The position numbers and the translations under genes are program-made. From the NCBI GenBank assembly GCA_030148005.1, contig JASBUI010000040.1, positions 1 to 64,000 on the forward strand: a DNA stretch of 64,000 nucleotides, given 5' to 3'. The notes below the pieces were generated by a model that made no database searches, had not been told where the DNA came from, and saw only the letters and a list, made by a program, of their open reading frames with translations. This stretch comes from Paracoccaceae bacterium. Lineage in GTDB: Bacteria > Pseudomonadota > Alphaproteobacteria > Rhodobacterales > Rhodobacteraceae. The first letter of the stretch is position 1. Each line of letters begins with the position of its first letter. This document shows, piece after piece, positions 8,292 through 17,029 of this stretch.

Positions 8292-9941
8292 ATGAAAGTT
8301 GATCTGTACAACAGAATTTGTGCCGCGCAAAAGATGAGCCGCCGGCAGGTGCTGAAATCGGGCGCTGCGCTGGGGGCTGTTGCCGCCATGCCAAAGATGT
8401 CGATGGCCGCGTCTCACGGTAACTTACGCGCAGAAATCCTGAAGATACCGGGGGTTGGCGCAGGCTCGCCCACGGATGCCGATTGGCAGAAGGTTGGCGA
8501 AATGGTGCTGGGGGCCACGAAGGCCAATGTGTCCGAAGGCGAGTTCGCCGGTGTCGAGCTGACATTCATGGGCCTTAACAACCAGAACCTGCACAACTTT
8601 CTGTTCCGGGGCTTTTTGAAGCCGTGGGAGGCTTATACCGGGGCCAAGATCAACTGGATCGATCTGGCTCAGGCCGACTACAACGCGCGGCTTCAGCAAT
8701 CGATCGCAACCGGCACGGTGGACTTTGATATCATCGAGATGGGCGCGCCGTTTGAGGGCGATGTTCTGGGCAAGGGTCTTGCATCCGAGATGCCAGCCTG
8801 GGTGCGCGAGCAGATCGATATGAACGACTACGTTGGATATCTTCAGGCGCCTGTTGGTACATGGGGCGGCAAAACCTACCGGGTTTCCATCGATGGCGAC
8901 TGCCATACCTTCAGCTATCGCAAGGACTACTATGACGATGCGTCGATGGCCGAAGCTTGGGCCGCCGAAGGCGATGGCAGCGCATGGGAGGCGCCAAAGA
9001 CCTGGCAGATGGTGCAAAAGCACACCAAGTTTCTGAAGGGCAAGACCGACCCGCTGACGGGGCTGGACGCCTATGGCTATCTTGATCCGCTCAAAGGCTG
9101 GGGCGGTTTCGGTTTCTACTTCCTTGAAAGCCGCGCGACGGCCTATGCCAAGCACCCCGGTGATCCGGCATGGCTTTTTGACCCCGACACGATGAAGCCG
9201 CGAGTGAACAACCCTGCCTTTGTCCGGGCCATTCAGGATGTTCTGGACGTGATGGCCGATCAGCCTGCCGACCAGATCAACGCCGATCCGGGCACGACCG
9301 GTTTTCAGGAGTTTCTGGCCGGCACCGGATCGATGCTAAGCTGGTGGGGCGATATCGGCTCTAGCGCGCGCACCTCCGATACTTCGGTTGTCGGTGATGT
9401 GGTGGGCTTTTCGATGCTGCCGGGATCGGATGACGTCTATAACAACGCCACCGGCCAATGGGAAAACACCCCGAACGAGGCGCCCAACATGGCCTATATC
9501 GGCTGGGGCGTTTACGTGATGGCAACCGTCGATGGGGATGCCAAAAAGCACAAGGCGGCATGGTCGGCGGCGGCGCATCTTGGGGGCAAGGATATCGCCC
9601 TTTGGATGTCGGCATACCCCTCCGGATTTCAGCCTTATCGGAACTCACAGTTCAACTATGACGAATGGGAAGCGGCAGGGTATGACCGGGCCTTTATCCA
9701 GGATTACCTTGGATCGAACCTTGATAGCTACAACCACCCCAACGCGGCGATCGAACCGCGCATCCCCGGCATCTTTCAGTACTATTCTGTGGCCGAGGAT
9801 GAGTTGGCCAAAACCTATGCCGGTCAATACGCATCGGCGCAGGAAGGGGCGGACGCCATCGCGGCGGCATGGGACAAGATCACCGATCAGATCGGGCGTG
9901 AAAGCCAGATCAAGCTCTACAAAGCCTCACTTGGCATGTAG
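8292..9941 (+). CDS. ABC transporter sugar-binding protein with Tat-like signal
   Basis: Periplasmic solute-binding protein for the carbohydrate importer. The N-terminus has a twin-arginine-like signal, SRRQVLKSG followed by a small-residue-rich stretch ending AMPKMSMAA. The start is set by GGAGG at 8281-8285: the ATG at 8292 is 6 bp away, whereas the ATG at 8286 touches it. At about 549 residues the protein is longer than usual family 1 binding proteins (400-450). It contains many Trp/Tyr-rich segments such as GWGGFGFYFLE and ISWWGDIGSS-type loops suited to sugar stacking. It is followed by a strong hairpin and then the two permease genes, the usual arrangement when the binding protein is made in excess. 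Confidence 0.88.
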   Translation: MKVDLYNRICAAQKMSRRQVLKSGAALGAVAAMPKMSMAASHGNLRAEILKIPGVGAGSPTDADWQKVGEMVLGATKANVSEGEFAGVELTFMGLNNQNLHNFLFRGFLKPWEAYTGAKINWIDLAQADYNARLQQSIATGTVDFDIIEMGAPFEGDVLGKGLASEMPAWVREQIDMNDYVGYLQAPVGTWGGKTYRVSIDGDCHTFSYRKDYYDDASMAEAWAAEGDGSAWEAPKTWQMVQKHTKFLKGKTDPLTGLDAYGYLDPLKGWGGFGFYFLESRATAYAKHPGDPAWLFDPDTMKPRVNNPAFVRAIQDVLDVMADQPADQINADPGTTGFQEFLAGTGSMLSWWGDIGSSARTSDTSVVGDVVGFSMLPGSDDVYNNATGQWENTPNEAPNMAYIGWGVYVMATVDGDAKKHKAAWSAAAHLGGKDIALWMSAYPSGFQPYRNSQFNYDEWEAAGYDRAFIQDYLGSNLDSYNHPNAAIEPRIPGIFQYYSVAEDELAKTYAGQYASAQEGADAIAAAWDKITDQIGRESQIKLYKASLGM

Positions 9942-9962
9942 GGCCTTGCCCCTTTGAACGGC

Positions 9963-9992
9963 AAAGAGCGCGGCCTCAAAACCGCGCTCTTT
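9963..9992 (+). terminator. Hairpin after the binding-protein gene
   Basis: Perfect 11-bp stem AAAGAGCGCGG / CCGCGCTCTTT with an 8-base loop, 21 bp after the binding-protein stop. There is only a short pyrimidine run after it. It lies inside an ABC operon between binding protein and permeases, so partial termination or mRNA stabilisation of the upstream message is more likely than full termination. Confidence 0.7.
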
Positions 9993-10118
9993 CCTTTCGC
10001 GGCGACCATTTGGTGGAACGAAGCCGAAATTGACCGCGTAAACGCGCTTTTGGGGGCATCAAAGCGCTAGTCGATTTTCTGGCTTAACAGCTTGGCAACT
10101 GCCGGTTACCGTAACGTC

Positions 10119-11225
10119 ATGAGCACCCAGGGCGATCTTCTGCACATTGTGACCAGCGACACGATCTCGCCCCGGCGCGTGCGCGCGGGAAGGGTTCTGG
10201 TCTGGGTGGCCGGGCTTGGGTTTCTGGGCGTTGCCGCTTGGCAGATTCTCTTTGCCAGTGGCCGTGTCCCATGGGGTTTTGACAACTGGCGGCCCGTTCT
10301 TCTGGCCTATCTGGTCTGGGCGACGGCCCTTTGCGCCGCGCAGGTCATCGTGCGCGGCGAGGCGGGCAAGCGCACGCTTTTCATCCTGCCTGCGGTTCTT
10401 TTCGTCGTCAGCCTTGTGGTCTTTCCGCTGCTCTTTGGACTTTATATTTCCTTCACCGACTGGAACCTTGCATCCCAGCAGGGGATGCAACCCAACGGGC
10501 TGAACAACCTTCGCCAGATGTGGAACGATGCCTTCTTCTGGAACGCATTGAAAAACATGGTGTATTACGTTCTGGCGGTCTTTGTGGAATATGCGATTGC
10601 CTTTGGGTTGGCGCTTTTGCTCAACGCGCAGATCAGGGCGCGCAAGTTCTTTCGGGTAACGTTCCTTTTGCCGCTGATGCTGTCACCTGTCGCCGTGTCG
10701 TGGATGATCGGCAAATCGATGATGGAAATCCGCTTTGGCCCTTTGGCGCGTCTTGCGAGAGAGCTTGGGTGGGACCGGCCAAGCTTTTTCGGCTCGCCCG
10801 AAGTTGCCCGGTTCATGATCATGGCGATGGATGCATGGACGTTCATCCCCTTCATGATGATCATGCTGCTGGCCGGGCTTCAGGCGCTTCCCAAAGAGGT
10901 GATCGAGGCCTCCAAGGTTGATGGCGCCTCTGCGTGGCAGTCTTTCTGGGAAGTGATCTTTCCCCTGATGCTGCCGGTTTCCGTCACCGCGATCGTGATC
11001 CGGGTGATCTTCAAACTCAAGCTGGCCGACATCATCATCAACGTCACATCCGGCGGGCCGGGCGGGGCGACCGATAGCGTGACCAGCTTTATCTTCCGCG
11101 AGTATCGAGACCGATCAAACGTCGGCTACGGGACGTTATTGGCGATGGTCTATCTGGTGTTGATCATCATCTTCGTGACGCTGCTTTTGAAAGTGGTGGC
11201 CCGGTTCATGGAGCGGCCGCAATGA
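10119..11225 (+). CDS. Sugar ABC transporter permease, MalF-like
   Basis: Inner-membrane permease of the carbohydrate importer. The C-terminal half carries the coupling-helix EAA motif (EASKVDGASAWQSFWEVIFPLMLP), which contacts the ATPase. I use the ATG at 10119; an earlier TTG at 10092 is possible. Two extra hydrophobic helices precede the usual six, within the first 95 residues, so about eight spans are expected. The stop codon overlaps the next permease start by 4 bp. Confidence 0.9.
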   Translation: MSTQGDLLHIVTSDTISPRRVRAGRVLVWVAGLGFLGVAAWQILFASGRVPWGFDNWRPVLLAYLVWATALCAAQVIVRGEAGKRTLFILPAVLFVVSLVVFPLLFGLYISFTDWNLASQQGMQPNGLNNLRQMWNDAFFWNALKNMVYYVLAVFVEYAIAFGLALLLNAQIRARKFFRVTFLLPLMLSPVAVSWMIGKSMMEIRFGPLARLARELGWDRPSFFGSPEVARFMIMAMDAWTFIPFMMIMLLAGLQALPKEVIEASKVDGASAWQSFWEVIFPLMLPVSVTAIVIRVIFKLKLADIIINVTSGGPGGATDSVTSFIFREYRDRSNVGYGTLLAMVYLVLIIIFVTLLLKVVARFMERPQ

Positions 11226-12145
11226 CGGGCACCACACAGATCTTCCGCGATGCCGGATCGGACCGGATGCACCGGGCCAAGTGGTGGACAAGCCGCATCG
11301 CGATCTACGGCGCGCTGACGATCTGGGCGATCATCTGTCTTTTTCCGATCTACTGGACGGTGACAACTTCGTTCAAGCTGGCACCCGATGTCATGAAGGG
11401 CAACATGGTGCCCTGGCTCGATTTTACGCCGCGCTGGAAGGGGTGGCAGTCGCTGGGCCTGTCACCTGACGTGATTTTCCAGACCTCGACGGTGCGCGAA
11501 GAGTTCCTCAAACGGTTCTGGAACAGCCTGATCACCTCGCTCACCTCTTCGGGGCTGGCGGTGGTGCTGGGCAGCCTCGCGGCCTACGGGCTGTCGCGGT
11601 TTTCCTACCGGTTCGGGTTCATGCGAAACTCGGACATCTCGTTCTTTTTCCTAAGCCAGATGATCCTGCCGCCGGTCGTTCTGGCACTGCCGTTTCTGGT
11701 GCTTTACAAATCGCTCGCGCTTTTGGATACGCGCATCGGGCTGATCCTGCTTTATACGCTGATGGTCCTTCCCATCGTGATCTGGATCATGCGCGATCAG
11801 TTTGCCGGGATCCCGGTAGAGCTTGAAGAAGCGGCGCTTGTCGATGGGCTTGGGATCTGGGGGGCGTTCTTTCAGATCGTCCTGCCGATCGCCCTGCCGG
11901 GCATGGTCGCGGCCTTTATCCTCAGCCTTGTTCTGACGTGGAACGAATACTTCTTTGCCGCGCTTCTGACGGCGACCGACGCCAAGACCTTGCCGGTCAT
12001 GGTCGCCTCGCAAACGGGCAGTCAGGGGATCAACTGGTGGTCCATGGCGGCGCTGTCGGGGGCGGCGATCCTGCCGCTTGTCGTGGTTGCGATCTTTCTT
12101 GAGAAATACATCATCAAGGGCATGGCGGCGGGCGCTGTAAAATAA
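11222..12145 (+). CDS. Sugar ABC transporter permease, MalG-like
   Basis: Second inner-membrane permease of the importer, 307 residues, six predicted spans. The EAA loop reads EEAALVDGLGIWGAFFQIVLPIALP, and WNEYFFAALL downstream is typical of the MalG class. The start overlaps the preceding permease stop as ATGA, ensuring equal production of the two subunits. It completes the importer with the ATPase encoded on the other strand. Confidence 0.93.
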   Translation: MTGTTQIFRDAGSDRMHRAKWWTSRIAIYGALTIWAIICLFPIYWTVTTSFKLAPDVMKGNMVPWLDFTPRWKGWQSLGLSPDVIFQTSTVREEFLKRFWNSLITSLTSSGLAVVLGSLAAYGLSRFSYRFGFMRNSDISFFFLSQMILPPVVLALPFLVLYKSLALLDTRIGLILLYTLMVLPIVIWIMRDQFAGIPVELEEAALVDGLGIWGAFFQIVLPIALPGMVAAFILSLVLTWNEYFFAALLTATDAKTLPVMVASQTGSQGINWWSMAALSGAAILPLVVVAIFLEKYIIKGMAAGAVK

Positions 12146-12223
12146 GTTTCCGCGCCGCTTGCAGAGCGTTCGGGCGATGCCAATATCCTGCGTGTTTGGT
12201 TCTATTTCTCAAAGGATAACCCG

Positions 12224-12481
12224 ATGCTACGTAGTCTCGCCTTTGCTGCCACTTTACTTACTGCGTTTCCCGCTTTTGCCGATACCGTCACCGATACGGT
12301 GCTGGCCTATGACCGGCAGGCCGGGATCATCGTTCTGGCCGATAAATCGGTGTTCACCCTGACCGCCGCCGACGCGATGGAGCCCGAAGGCCTTCAGGCC
12401 GGTGACCGGGTGACGATCACCTATGACTCGCTTGGCGAGGACGGCTATGGCGTGATCAGGACCATCGTCATCGACGGCTAA
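12224..12481 (+). CDS. Small exported DUF1344 protein
   Basis: An 85-residue protein with a cleavable signal peptide (about 19 residues ending AFA) and a short beta-rich DUF1344 domain containing DTVLAYDRQAGIIVLADKSVF. AAAGGA lies 8 bp before the ATG. Function is unknown; such proteins are common beside transport operons in Rhodobacterales. The TAA stop overlaps the stop of the convergent FGGY kinase gene (CTAA). It may be cotranscribed with the permeases, 78 bp upstream. Confidence 0.75.
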   Translation: MLRSLAFAATLLTAFPAFADTVTDTVLAYDRQAGIIVLADKSVFTLTAADAMEPEGLQAGDRVTITYDSLGEDGYGVIRTIVIDG

Positions 12482-13974
12482 ACCCCCGCGTCCAGCTCTT
12501 TGGCAATGTCGCGGGTTTGCTCGTAAAGCCTGCGAAACAGGGCGTATTGCTTGTCATAGACCGGATGCGGCTGGGCGCGGATGGTCTTTGAGGCCGGATT
12601 CCAGCGCGCGATATCGGCGCGCTGGACCGCGCCAATGGCAAGGGCCGCAAGAAAGGCATCGCCATAGCTTGCGCCAATCGTCTGCTGGCAAACGATCTGA
12701 TCAAGGCCGGTGATGTCGGATGTGGCCTGAAGCCACGTTGCGTTCTTGGTGCCGCCGCCCACGGCCAGAACCCGGGCCGGGGCCTGTCCGGTCTGGGCAA
12801 AGGTTTCGGTGACATGGCGCGTTCCGTAAGCAATCGCTTCGATCAATGCGCGGTACATATCGCCCCGCGTGTGCGTCAGGTTCAGCCCAAAGACCGCCCC
12901 CTTGGCCGCAGGGTCGTGGATCGGCGTGCGCTCGCCCGAAAAATAGGGCAGCATCAACAGCCCGTTTGCCCCGGGCGGAGAGGTTTCAGCCTCGGCCGCG
13001 AGCAGGGCAAAGGCGTTCTGGGGTTCCAGATCGGCGGCAAGCTGATCGCGGAACCAATGGGTCAGCGTGCCAGAGGTGGCCAGTCCGGCCATGGCGGCAT
13101 GCTCTCCTTCAAAAAGCCAGGGGGCATACCAAAGCCGGGCATCGCTTGTGCGTTTGTCTGTGTGCAGGATGATGAAGATGGTCGAGCCATACATCATCAT
13201 CATATCGCCGGGGGCTGTAAGCCCGACTGACAGGGCTTCGGCGGCGGCGTCAATGGTGCCCGTCGTGACCGGGGTGCCCTTTGCCAGCCCGGTTTCGGCG
13301 GCCGCTTGGCTTGTGATCTGCCCGGCAATTTCGCCTGACCACAAGAGCCTTGGAAGCCGGGCGGTTTCGATGATGTCCGGCGCCAGATCCTGACACCAGT
13401 TCAAACGCTCGACATCGTAAAGCGGGGCAAAGTTTGCGGCCGTGTAGTGATCGATGACCGATTGGCCGGTCAGCCGATGAACAAGGTAGCTGGTTGAGGT
13501 GAAGATCTTGTCGGTCTTTGCAAACACTTCGGGCCGGTTGCGTTTCAGCCAAAGGATCTTGGGGCCGACCGACTGCGAGGTAAGCGCGTTGCCGCAGCGC
13601 TTTAGCAGCGCGTCCTCTCCAATGTCGCGCGTCAGGTCCTCAACCTCGCGCGCGGCGCGCCCGTCGACGCCGTAAAGGACCGCGTTCATAAGTGGCGCGC
13701 CGTCCTTGTCCACGGGCAGCATGCAAGGGCCAATCGCACTGCAAGCGACGGCGGATATGTCCGCGGGGTCAATCTTGCCGGGGGCCAGCATTGCCTTGCA
13801 GACTTTCACAAAATCCTGCCACCAATCCTCATCGGCGCGATGCTCGGCCCAGCCGGGCCGGGGCACGATCATCTTGTGCGCAGTGCTGGCCTGCGCCACG
13901 ATCCGGCCCTGATGATCGGCGATAACGCCCTTTGTTTCATAGGTGCCGATATCAATGCCAAGCGTATAGCTCAT
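12478..13974 (-). CDS. FGGY-family carbohydrate kinase
   Basis: ASKHA-fold sugar kinase of 498 residues, xylulokinase-like. The phosphate loop GIDIGTYETKG at the N-terminus, the adenosine region VLAVGGGTKNATWLQ and GASYGDAFLAALAIG near the C-terminus identify the FGGY family. The catalytic Asp is probably in GTIDAAAEAL. The substrate (xylulose, fuculose or another ketose) cannot be decided. It is the last gene of a three-gene minus operon and overlaps the M42 peptidase gene by 4 bp. Confidence 0.88.
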   Translation of the reverse strand: MSYTLGIDIGTYETKGVIADHQGRIVAQASTAHKMIVPRPGWAEHRADEDWWQDFVKVCKAMLAPGKIDPADISAVACSAIGPCMLPVDKDGAPLMNAVLYGVDGRAAREVEDLTRDIGEDALLKRCGNALTSQSVGPKILWLKRNRPEVFAKTDKIFTSTSYLVHRLTGQSVIDHYTAANFAPLYDVERLNWCQDLAPDIIETARLPRLLWSGEIAGQITSQAAAETGLAKGTPVTTGTIDAAAEALSVGLTAPGDMMMMYGSTIFIILHTDKRTSDARLWYAPWLFEGEHAAMAGLATSGTLTHWFRDQLAADLEPQNAFALLAAEAETSPPGANGLLMLPYFSGERTPIHDPAAKGAVFGLNLTHTRGDMYRALIEAIAYGTRHVTETFAQTGQAPARVLAVGGGTKNATWLQATSDITGLDQIVCQQTIGASYGDAFLAALAIGAVQRADIARWNPASKTIRAQPHPVYDKQYALFRRLYEQTRDIAKELDAGV

Positions 13975-15068
13975 TGCGTGTAGTCGTCCCGCTCAAGCGA
14001 GAAATCGGGCCCGATTTCTTCCAGCATGGCGCCCAAAAGCGTGGAGAGATCGGCGAGATCCTTCAGATCGCAAACCTCCATCGCGCTGTGTGAATAGCGC
14101 ATGGGAAAGCCCAGATCGATCGAAGCCACGCCGCTGCCGGCCAGTTGCACGTAAGACAGATCGGTCAAAGCGCCGACATGTGCGCTGCGCTGCAGGGGCA
14201 GGCCCGCCTTGGATGCGGCGCGCTCTGTCAGGGCCACCATGGCGGGGTGCGGAATGACGCCGTTCAGCGTGCCGCGGCCATGGAAGGAATACATCGACAT
14301 GGCCGGACCGCCGCCCAAGTAGACATCGCCGCGCCCCTCCATGTCCGGCGTATCGGTGGCAAGGATCAGATCGATCTGGATCGCGATGTCGGGCAAAAGG
14401 GTCTGGGCCACAGGCAGCGCGCCGCGCAGGTTGAACTCTTCCTGAACGCTGAACACCAGATGCACCGGCGGGCCAGAGCGGCGCTCGCTTAAGCTGCGCG
14501 CCACGTCCAGCAGGACGGCACAGCCGGCGCGGTCATCAACGCTTGGGCCCGCGATGCGCTGACCGGCCAGTTCGGTAACGCGCGGCGCATAGACCACGGG
14601 CGTGCCAATGGTGATGCCCATCTCCGCCACTTCTTTGGCCGAGGTCGCGCCGACGTCGATGTAAAGGTCGCTGTAGGGGACCACCTGATATTTCTCGCCC
14701 GGGGTCGTTGCATGGTGGCTTTTGTTGGCGATCACGCCGGGCACATCGCGCCCAGGCCCGACGGCAACCAGAACGGATTGGGCGGGCAGGGCGCGTTCGG
14801 GCAGACCGCCAAGGCGTTCAAAGCGCAAAAGGCCGCCCGGTTCGATCCGCCGCACGATCATCCCCAACTGGTCCATATGGGCAAACAGCATGACCGAGGG
14901 GCCGGTGCCCTCAAAGCTGGCAATAAGATTGCCAAGCCTGTCGCTTCGGTGCGCCGCGCCCAAAGCGTCCAGCCGCGCCGATATTTCGCGGCGCACGCGG
15001 TCTTCGTAGCCCGACAGGCCGGGCACCAGCATCAGGGCGCAAAGGTCTTTGCCGATCTGCGAGGTCAT
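13971..15068 (-). CDS. M42-family metallopeptidase-like protein (SgcX/FrvX-like)
   Basis: Di-metal hydrolase of the M42 aminopeptidase/endoglucanase-like family, 365 residues. Expected ligands are visible: His in LFAHMDQLG, Asp in PSVDDRAGC, the catalytic Glu pair in SVQEEFNLRG, Asp in LATDTPDMEG, and a His near the C-terminus (MRYSHSAMEV). In sugar operons such as E. coli sgc and frv, M42 proteins sit beside sugar genes with unknown substrates. Here it lies between a BtpA/SgcQ-like gene and a sugar kinase gene, overlapping each by 4 bp. A role on a glycosyl or aminoacyl conjugate is inference. Confidence 0.85.
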   Translation of the reverse strand: MTSQIGKDLCALMLVPGLSGYEDRVRREISARLDALGAAHRSDRLGNLIASFEGTGPSVMLFAHMDQLGMIVRRIEPGGLLRFERLGGLPERALPAQSVLVAVGPGRDVPGVIANKSHHATTPGEKYQVVPYSDLYIDVGATSAKEVAEMGITIGTPVVYAPRVTELAGQRIAGPSVDDRAGCAVLLDVARSLSERRSGPPVHLVFSVQEEFNLRGALPVAQTLLPDIAIQIDLILATDTPDMEGRGDVYLGGGPAMSMYSFHGRGTLNGVIPHPAMVALTERAASKAGLPLQRSAHVGALTDLSYVQLAGSGVASIDLGFPMRYSHSAMEVCDLKDLADLSTLLGAMLEEIGPDFSLERDDYTQ

Positions 15069-15883
15069 TTCTCACCGCGCGCTTTGCGAACGCGCGCCAT
15101 AAAATCGGCGGCCCGCTCGGGATCGACCGCCTTCCATGTATCGCCATCGACCTTCAAAGAAGAGCCGACGATACAGCCATCCGCGACGGCTAGAACATCG
15201 GCAACCGTCTGATGTTTGACGCCTGTATTTGCCATCACCGGGGTATGCGGCAGCACCGCCTTGACGGCCTCCAGATCACTCAGCTTCGCAGCTTCGCCCG
15301 TGATCTGGCCTGAGACAAGCACAGCATCGGGCACCGAAGAAAAGACCGCACTGCGGGCGCGATCGGGCAAGGGGCGCTGATCCAGCGAATGTGCAAATTC
15401 GGCTGAGACATTGAAAAGCATCGCCAGATCGGGGCGCGAAAGACGGTCGCGGTAGCGCATGGCGCTTGCCGCATCCGGCGACCAGATCCCCATGTCCGAA
15501 GCATAGGTTCCGGTAAATATCTCGCGCACGAATGCCGCGCCCGTTGCGGCGGCAAGGGCAATGCTTGCCTTGGGGTCCCAAAGCATATTGACGCCAAAGG
15601 GCACCGTGATCTGGTCGCGAAGCTGACCGATGATATAGGCCGCGGTGGCGGTCGAGGCGGTATCAACGCAAAGCTCATACGGGCGGTCGTTTTCATTGCC
15701 GAACATCACCGCGTCAAAGCCGGCCGACTGAAGCGCCTGAAGATCGGCGGCCGCATCCGCCAGCAAACCGTCAAGCCCGTGATCAGGATCAAAGAGCGGC
15801 GCACCGGGAAGCGCGCCGAGATGGATCATACCGATCACGGGTTTGGTCTTTTTAAAAACCGCGCTGAAACGTGATGTCGGCAA
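15065..15883 (-). CDS. BtpA/SgcQ family protein
   Basis: TIM-barrel protein of the BtpA/SgcQ family. The N-terminal KPVIGMIHLGALPGAP, FGNENDRPYEL, PFGVNMLWDP and the C-terminal NTGVKHQTV...DGCIVGSSLKVDG blocks are typical. I prefer the TTG at 15883 (GGAAGG 8 bases before it) over the ATG at 15940. The longer start would overlap nothing useful and adds an unrelated stretch. Its stop overlaps the M42 gene start. The biochemical role of SgcQ-like proteins is unproven; BtpA itself was linked to photosystem I stability in cyanobacteria. Confidence 0.82.
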   Translation of the reverse strand: MPTSRFSAVFKKTKPVIGMIHLGALPGAPLFDPDHGLDGLLADAAADLQALQSAGFDAVMFGNENDRPYELCVDTASTATAAYIIGQLRDQITVPFGVNMLWDPKASIALAAATGAAFVREIFTGTYASDMGIWSPDAASAMRYRDRLSRPDLAMLFNVSAEFAHSLDQRPLPDRARSAVFSSVPDAVLVSGQITGEAAKLSDLEAVKAVLPHTPVMANTGVKHQTVADVLAVADGCIVGSSLKVDGDTWKAVDPERAADFMARVRKARGEK

Positions 15884-15997
15884 ATTCCGCACCTTCCGTA
15901 ACTTGTTGCCAAGTCTATGGATGTGACGCTGTTCAGGCAAAGGAAAATCGGTTTACAGTCGGGCTATTGTGAAAAGCATAAGATAAGGGGGTGCGCC

Positions 15998-17029
15998 ATG
16001 GGCTTGCAGACCCGGCGCTGGGACCGGCACAAGAGCGGCGGTCTGGAATTCACCGAACTTGGTTTTGGAACCGCGCCGCTTGGCAATCTTTACCGCGCCA
16101 TAAGTGATGATGAGGCGCAGGCTACGCTAGAGGCGGCATGGAGCGGCGGCGTGCGTTATTTCGATACCGCGCCGCTTTATGGGCTGGGGCTTGCCGAGAC
16201 GCGGCTGAACGCTTTCCTGCGGGGGCGCGCGCGCGACGACTATGTCCTTTCGACAAAGGCAGGGCGGCTGATGAAGGTCTGCGGCCCCGGCGACCGAACA
16301 GGGCCGGACACTTGGTTTGATGTCCCGCAAAGGCAAGAGGTCTATGACTATTCCTACGACGGGGTCATGCGATCATTCGAGTTTTCGATGGAGCGATTGG
16401 GCGCGGCGCGGATCGACATCCTTTATGTCCATGATCTTTGCGCATTTACCCATGGCTCAAAAGAAGCGTCGGATGCGCGGATCGAAGAGTTCTTTGGAAC
16501 CGGCGGCTATGATGCGATGGTTTCGCTGCGCGATCAGGGGGTCATTTCCGCGATCGGCGGCGGGATCAACGAATGGGAGGTTTGCCAAACCCTTGCAGAG
16601 CGCGGTGATTTCGATCTTTTCCTTCTGGCCGGGCGCTACACCTTGCTTGAGCAGGACGCATTGGACAGTTTCCTGCCGCTTTGCCAGTCGCGCGGGATCG
16701 GCATTGTCACGGGCGGGCCCTATAACTCGGGCATTCTGGCCACCGGCGCAGTGCCGGGCGCCTTTTATAACTACAAACCCGCGCCGCCCGACATTCTAAA
16801 GCGGGTCGCCCGGATCGAAGAGGTTTGCGGGCGTCATGGCGTAAGGATGGTTGATGCCGCTTTCCAGTTTCCGCTTTTGCATCCCACCCATCTAAGCGTG
16901 ATACCGGGCGGGCAAAGCGTTGAGCAAACAAAGGCCAATCTTGTCGCGGCCAGTGCCAAGATACCCCCTGCGCTTTGGGCCGAGCTTAAGGCAGAGGGGC
17001 TGATGCGCAAGGATGCGCCAACACCATGA
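15998..17029 (+). CDS. Aldo/keto reductase, sugar dehydrogenase-like
   Basis: NAD(P)-dependent aldo/keto reductase similar to bacterial L-fucose (D-threo-aldose) 1-dehydrogenases, which oxidise the C1 hydroxyl to a lactone. The tetrad is visible: Asp in YFDTAPLYGLG, Tyr in the same block, Lys in STKAGR and His in ILYVHD. AAGGGG 8 bp before the ATG at 15998 fixes the start; a start at 15917 is unsupported. The product is 343 residues. Its stop overlaps the start of the lactonase-like gene, so the pair probably forms a dehydrogenase-lactonase module. Confidence 0.87.
   Translation: MGLQTRRWDRHKSGGLEFTELGFGTAPLGNLYRAISDDEAQATLEAAWSGGVRYFDTAPLYGLGLAETRLNAFLRGRARDDYVLSTKAGRLMKVCGPGDRTGPDTWFDVPQRQEVYDYSYDGVMRSFEFSMERLGAARIDILYVHDLCAFTHGSKEASDARIEEFFGTGGYDAMVSLRDQGVISAIGGGINEWEVCQTLAERGDFDLFLLAGRYTLLEQDALDSFLPLCQSRGIGIVTGGPYNSGILATGAVPGAFYNYKPAPPDILKRVARIEEVCGRHGVRMVDAAFQFPLLHPTHLSVIPGGQSVEQTKANLVAASAKIPPALWAELKAEGLMRKDAPTP

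Noticed and set aside
8424-9155. Minus-strand open frame within the sugar-binding protein gene
   Set aside because: It is antisense to a protein with a clear signal peptide and operon context, and has no start signal or family pattern.
15884-15940. Longer start for the BtpA/SgcQ-like protein
   Set aside because: The extra 19 residues are basic and not family-like. A TTG with GGAAGG upstream gives the normal N-terminus.
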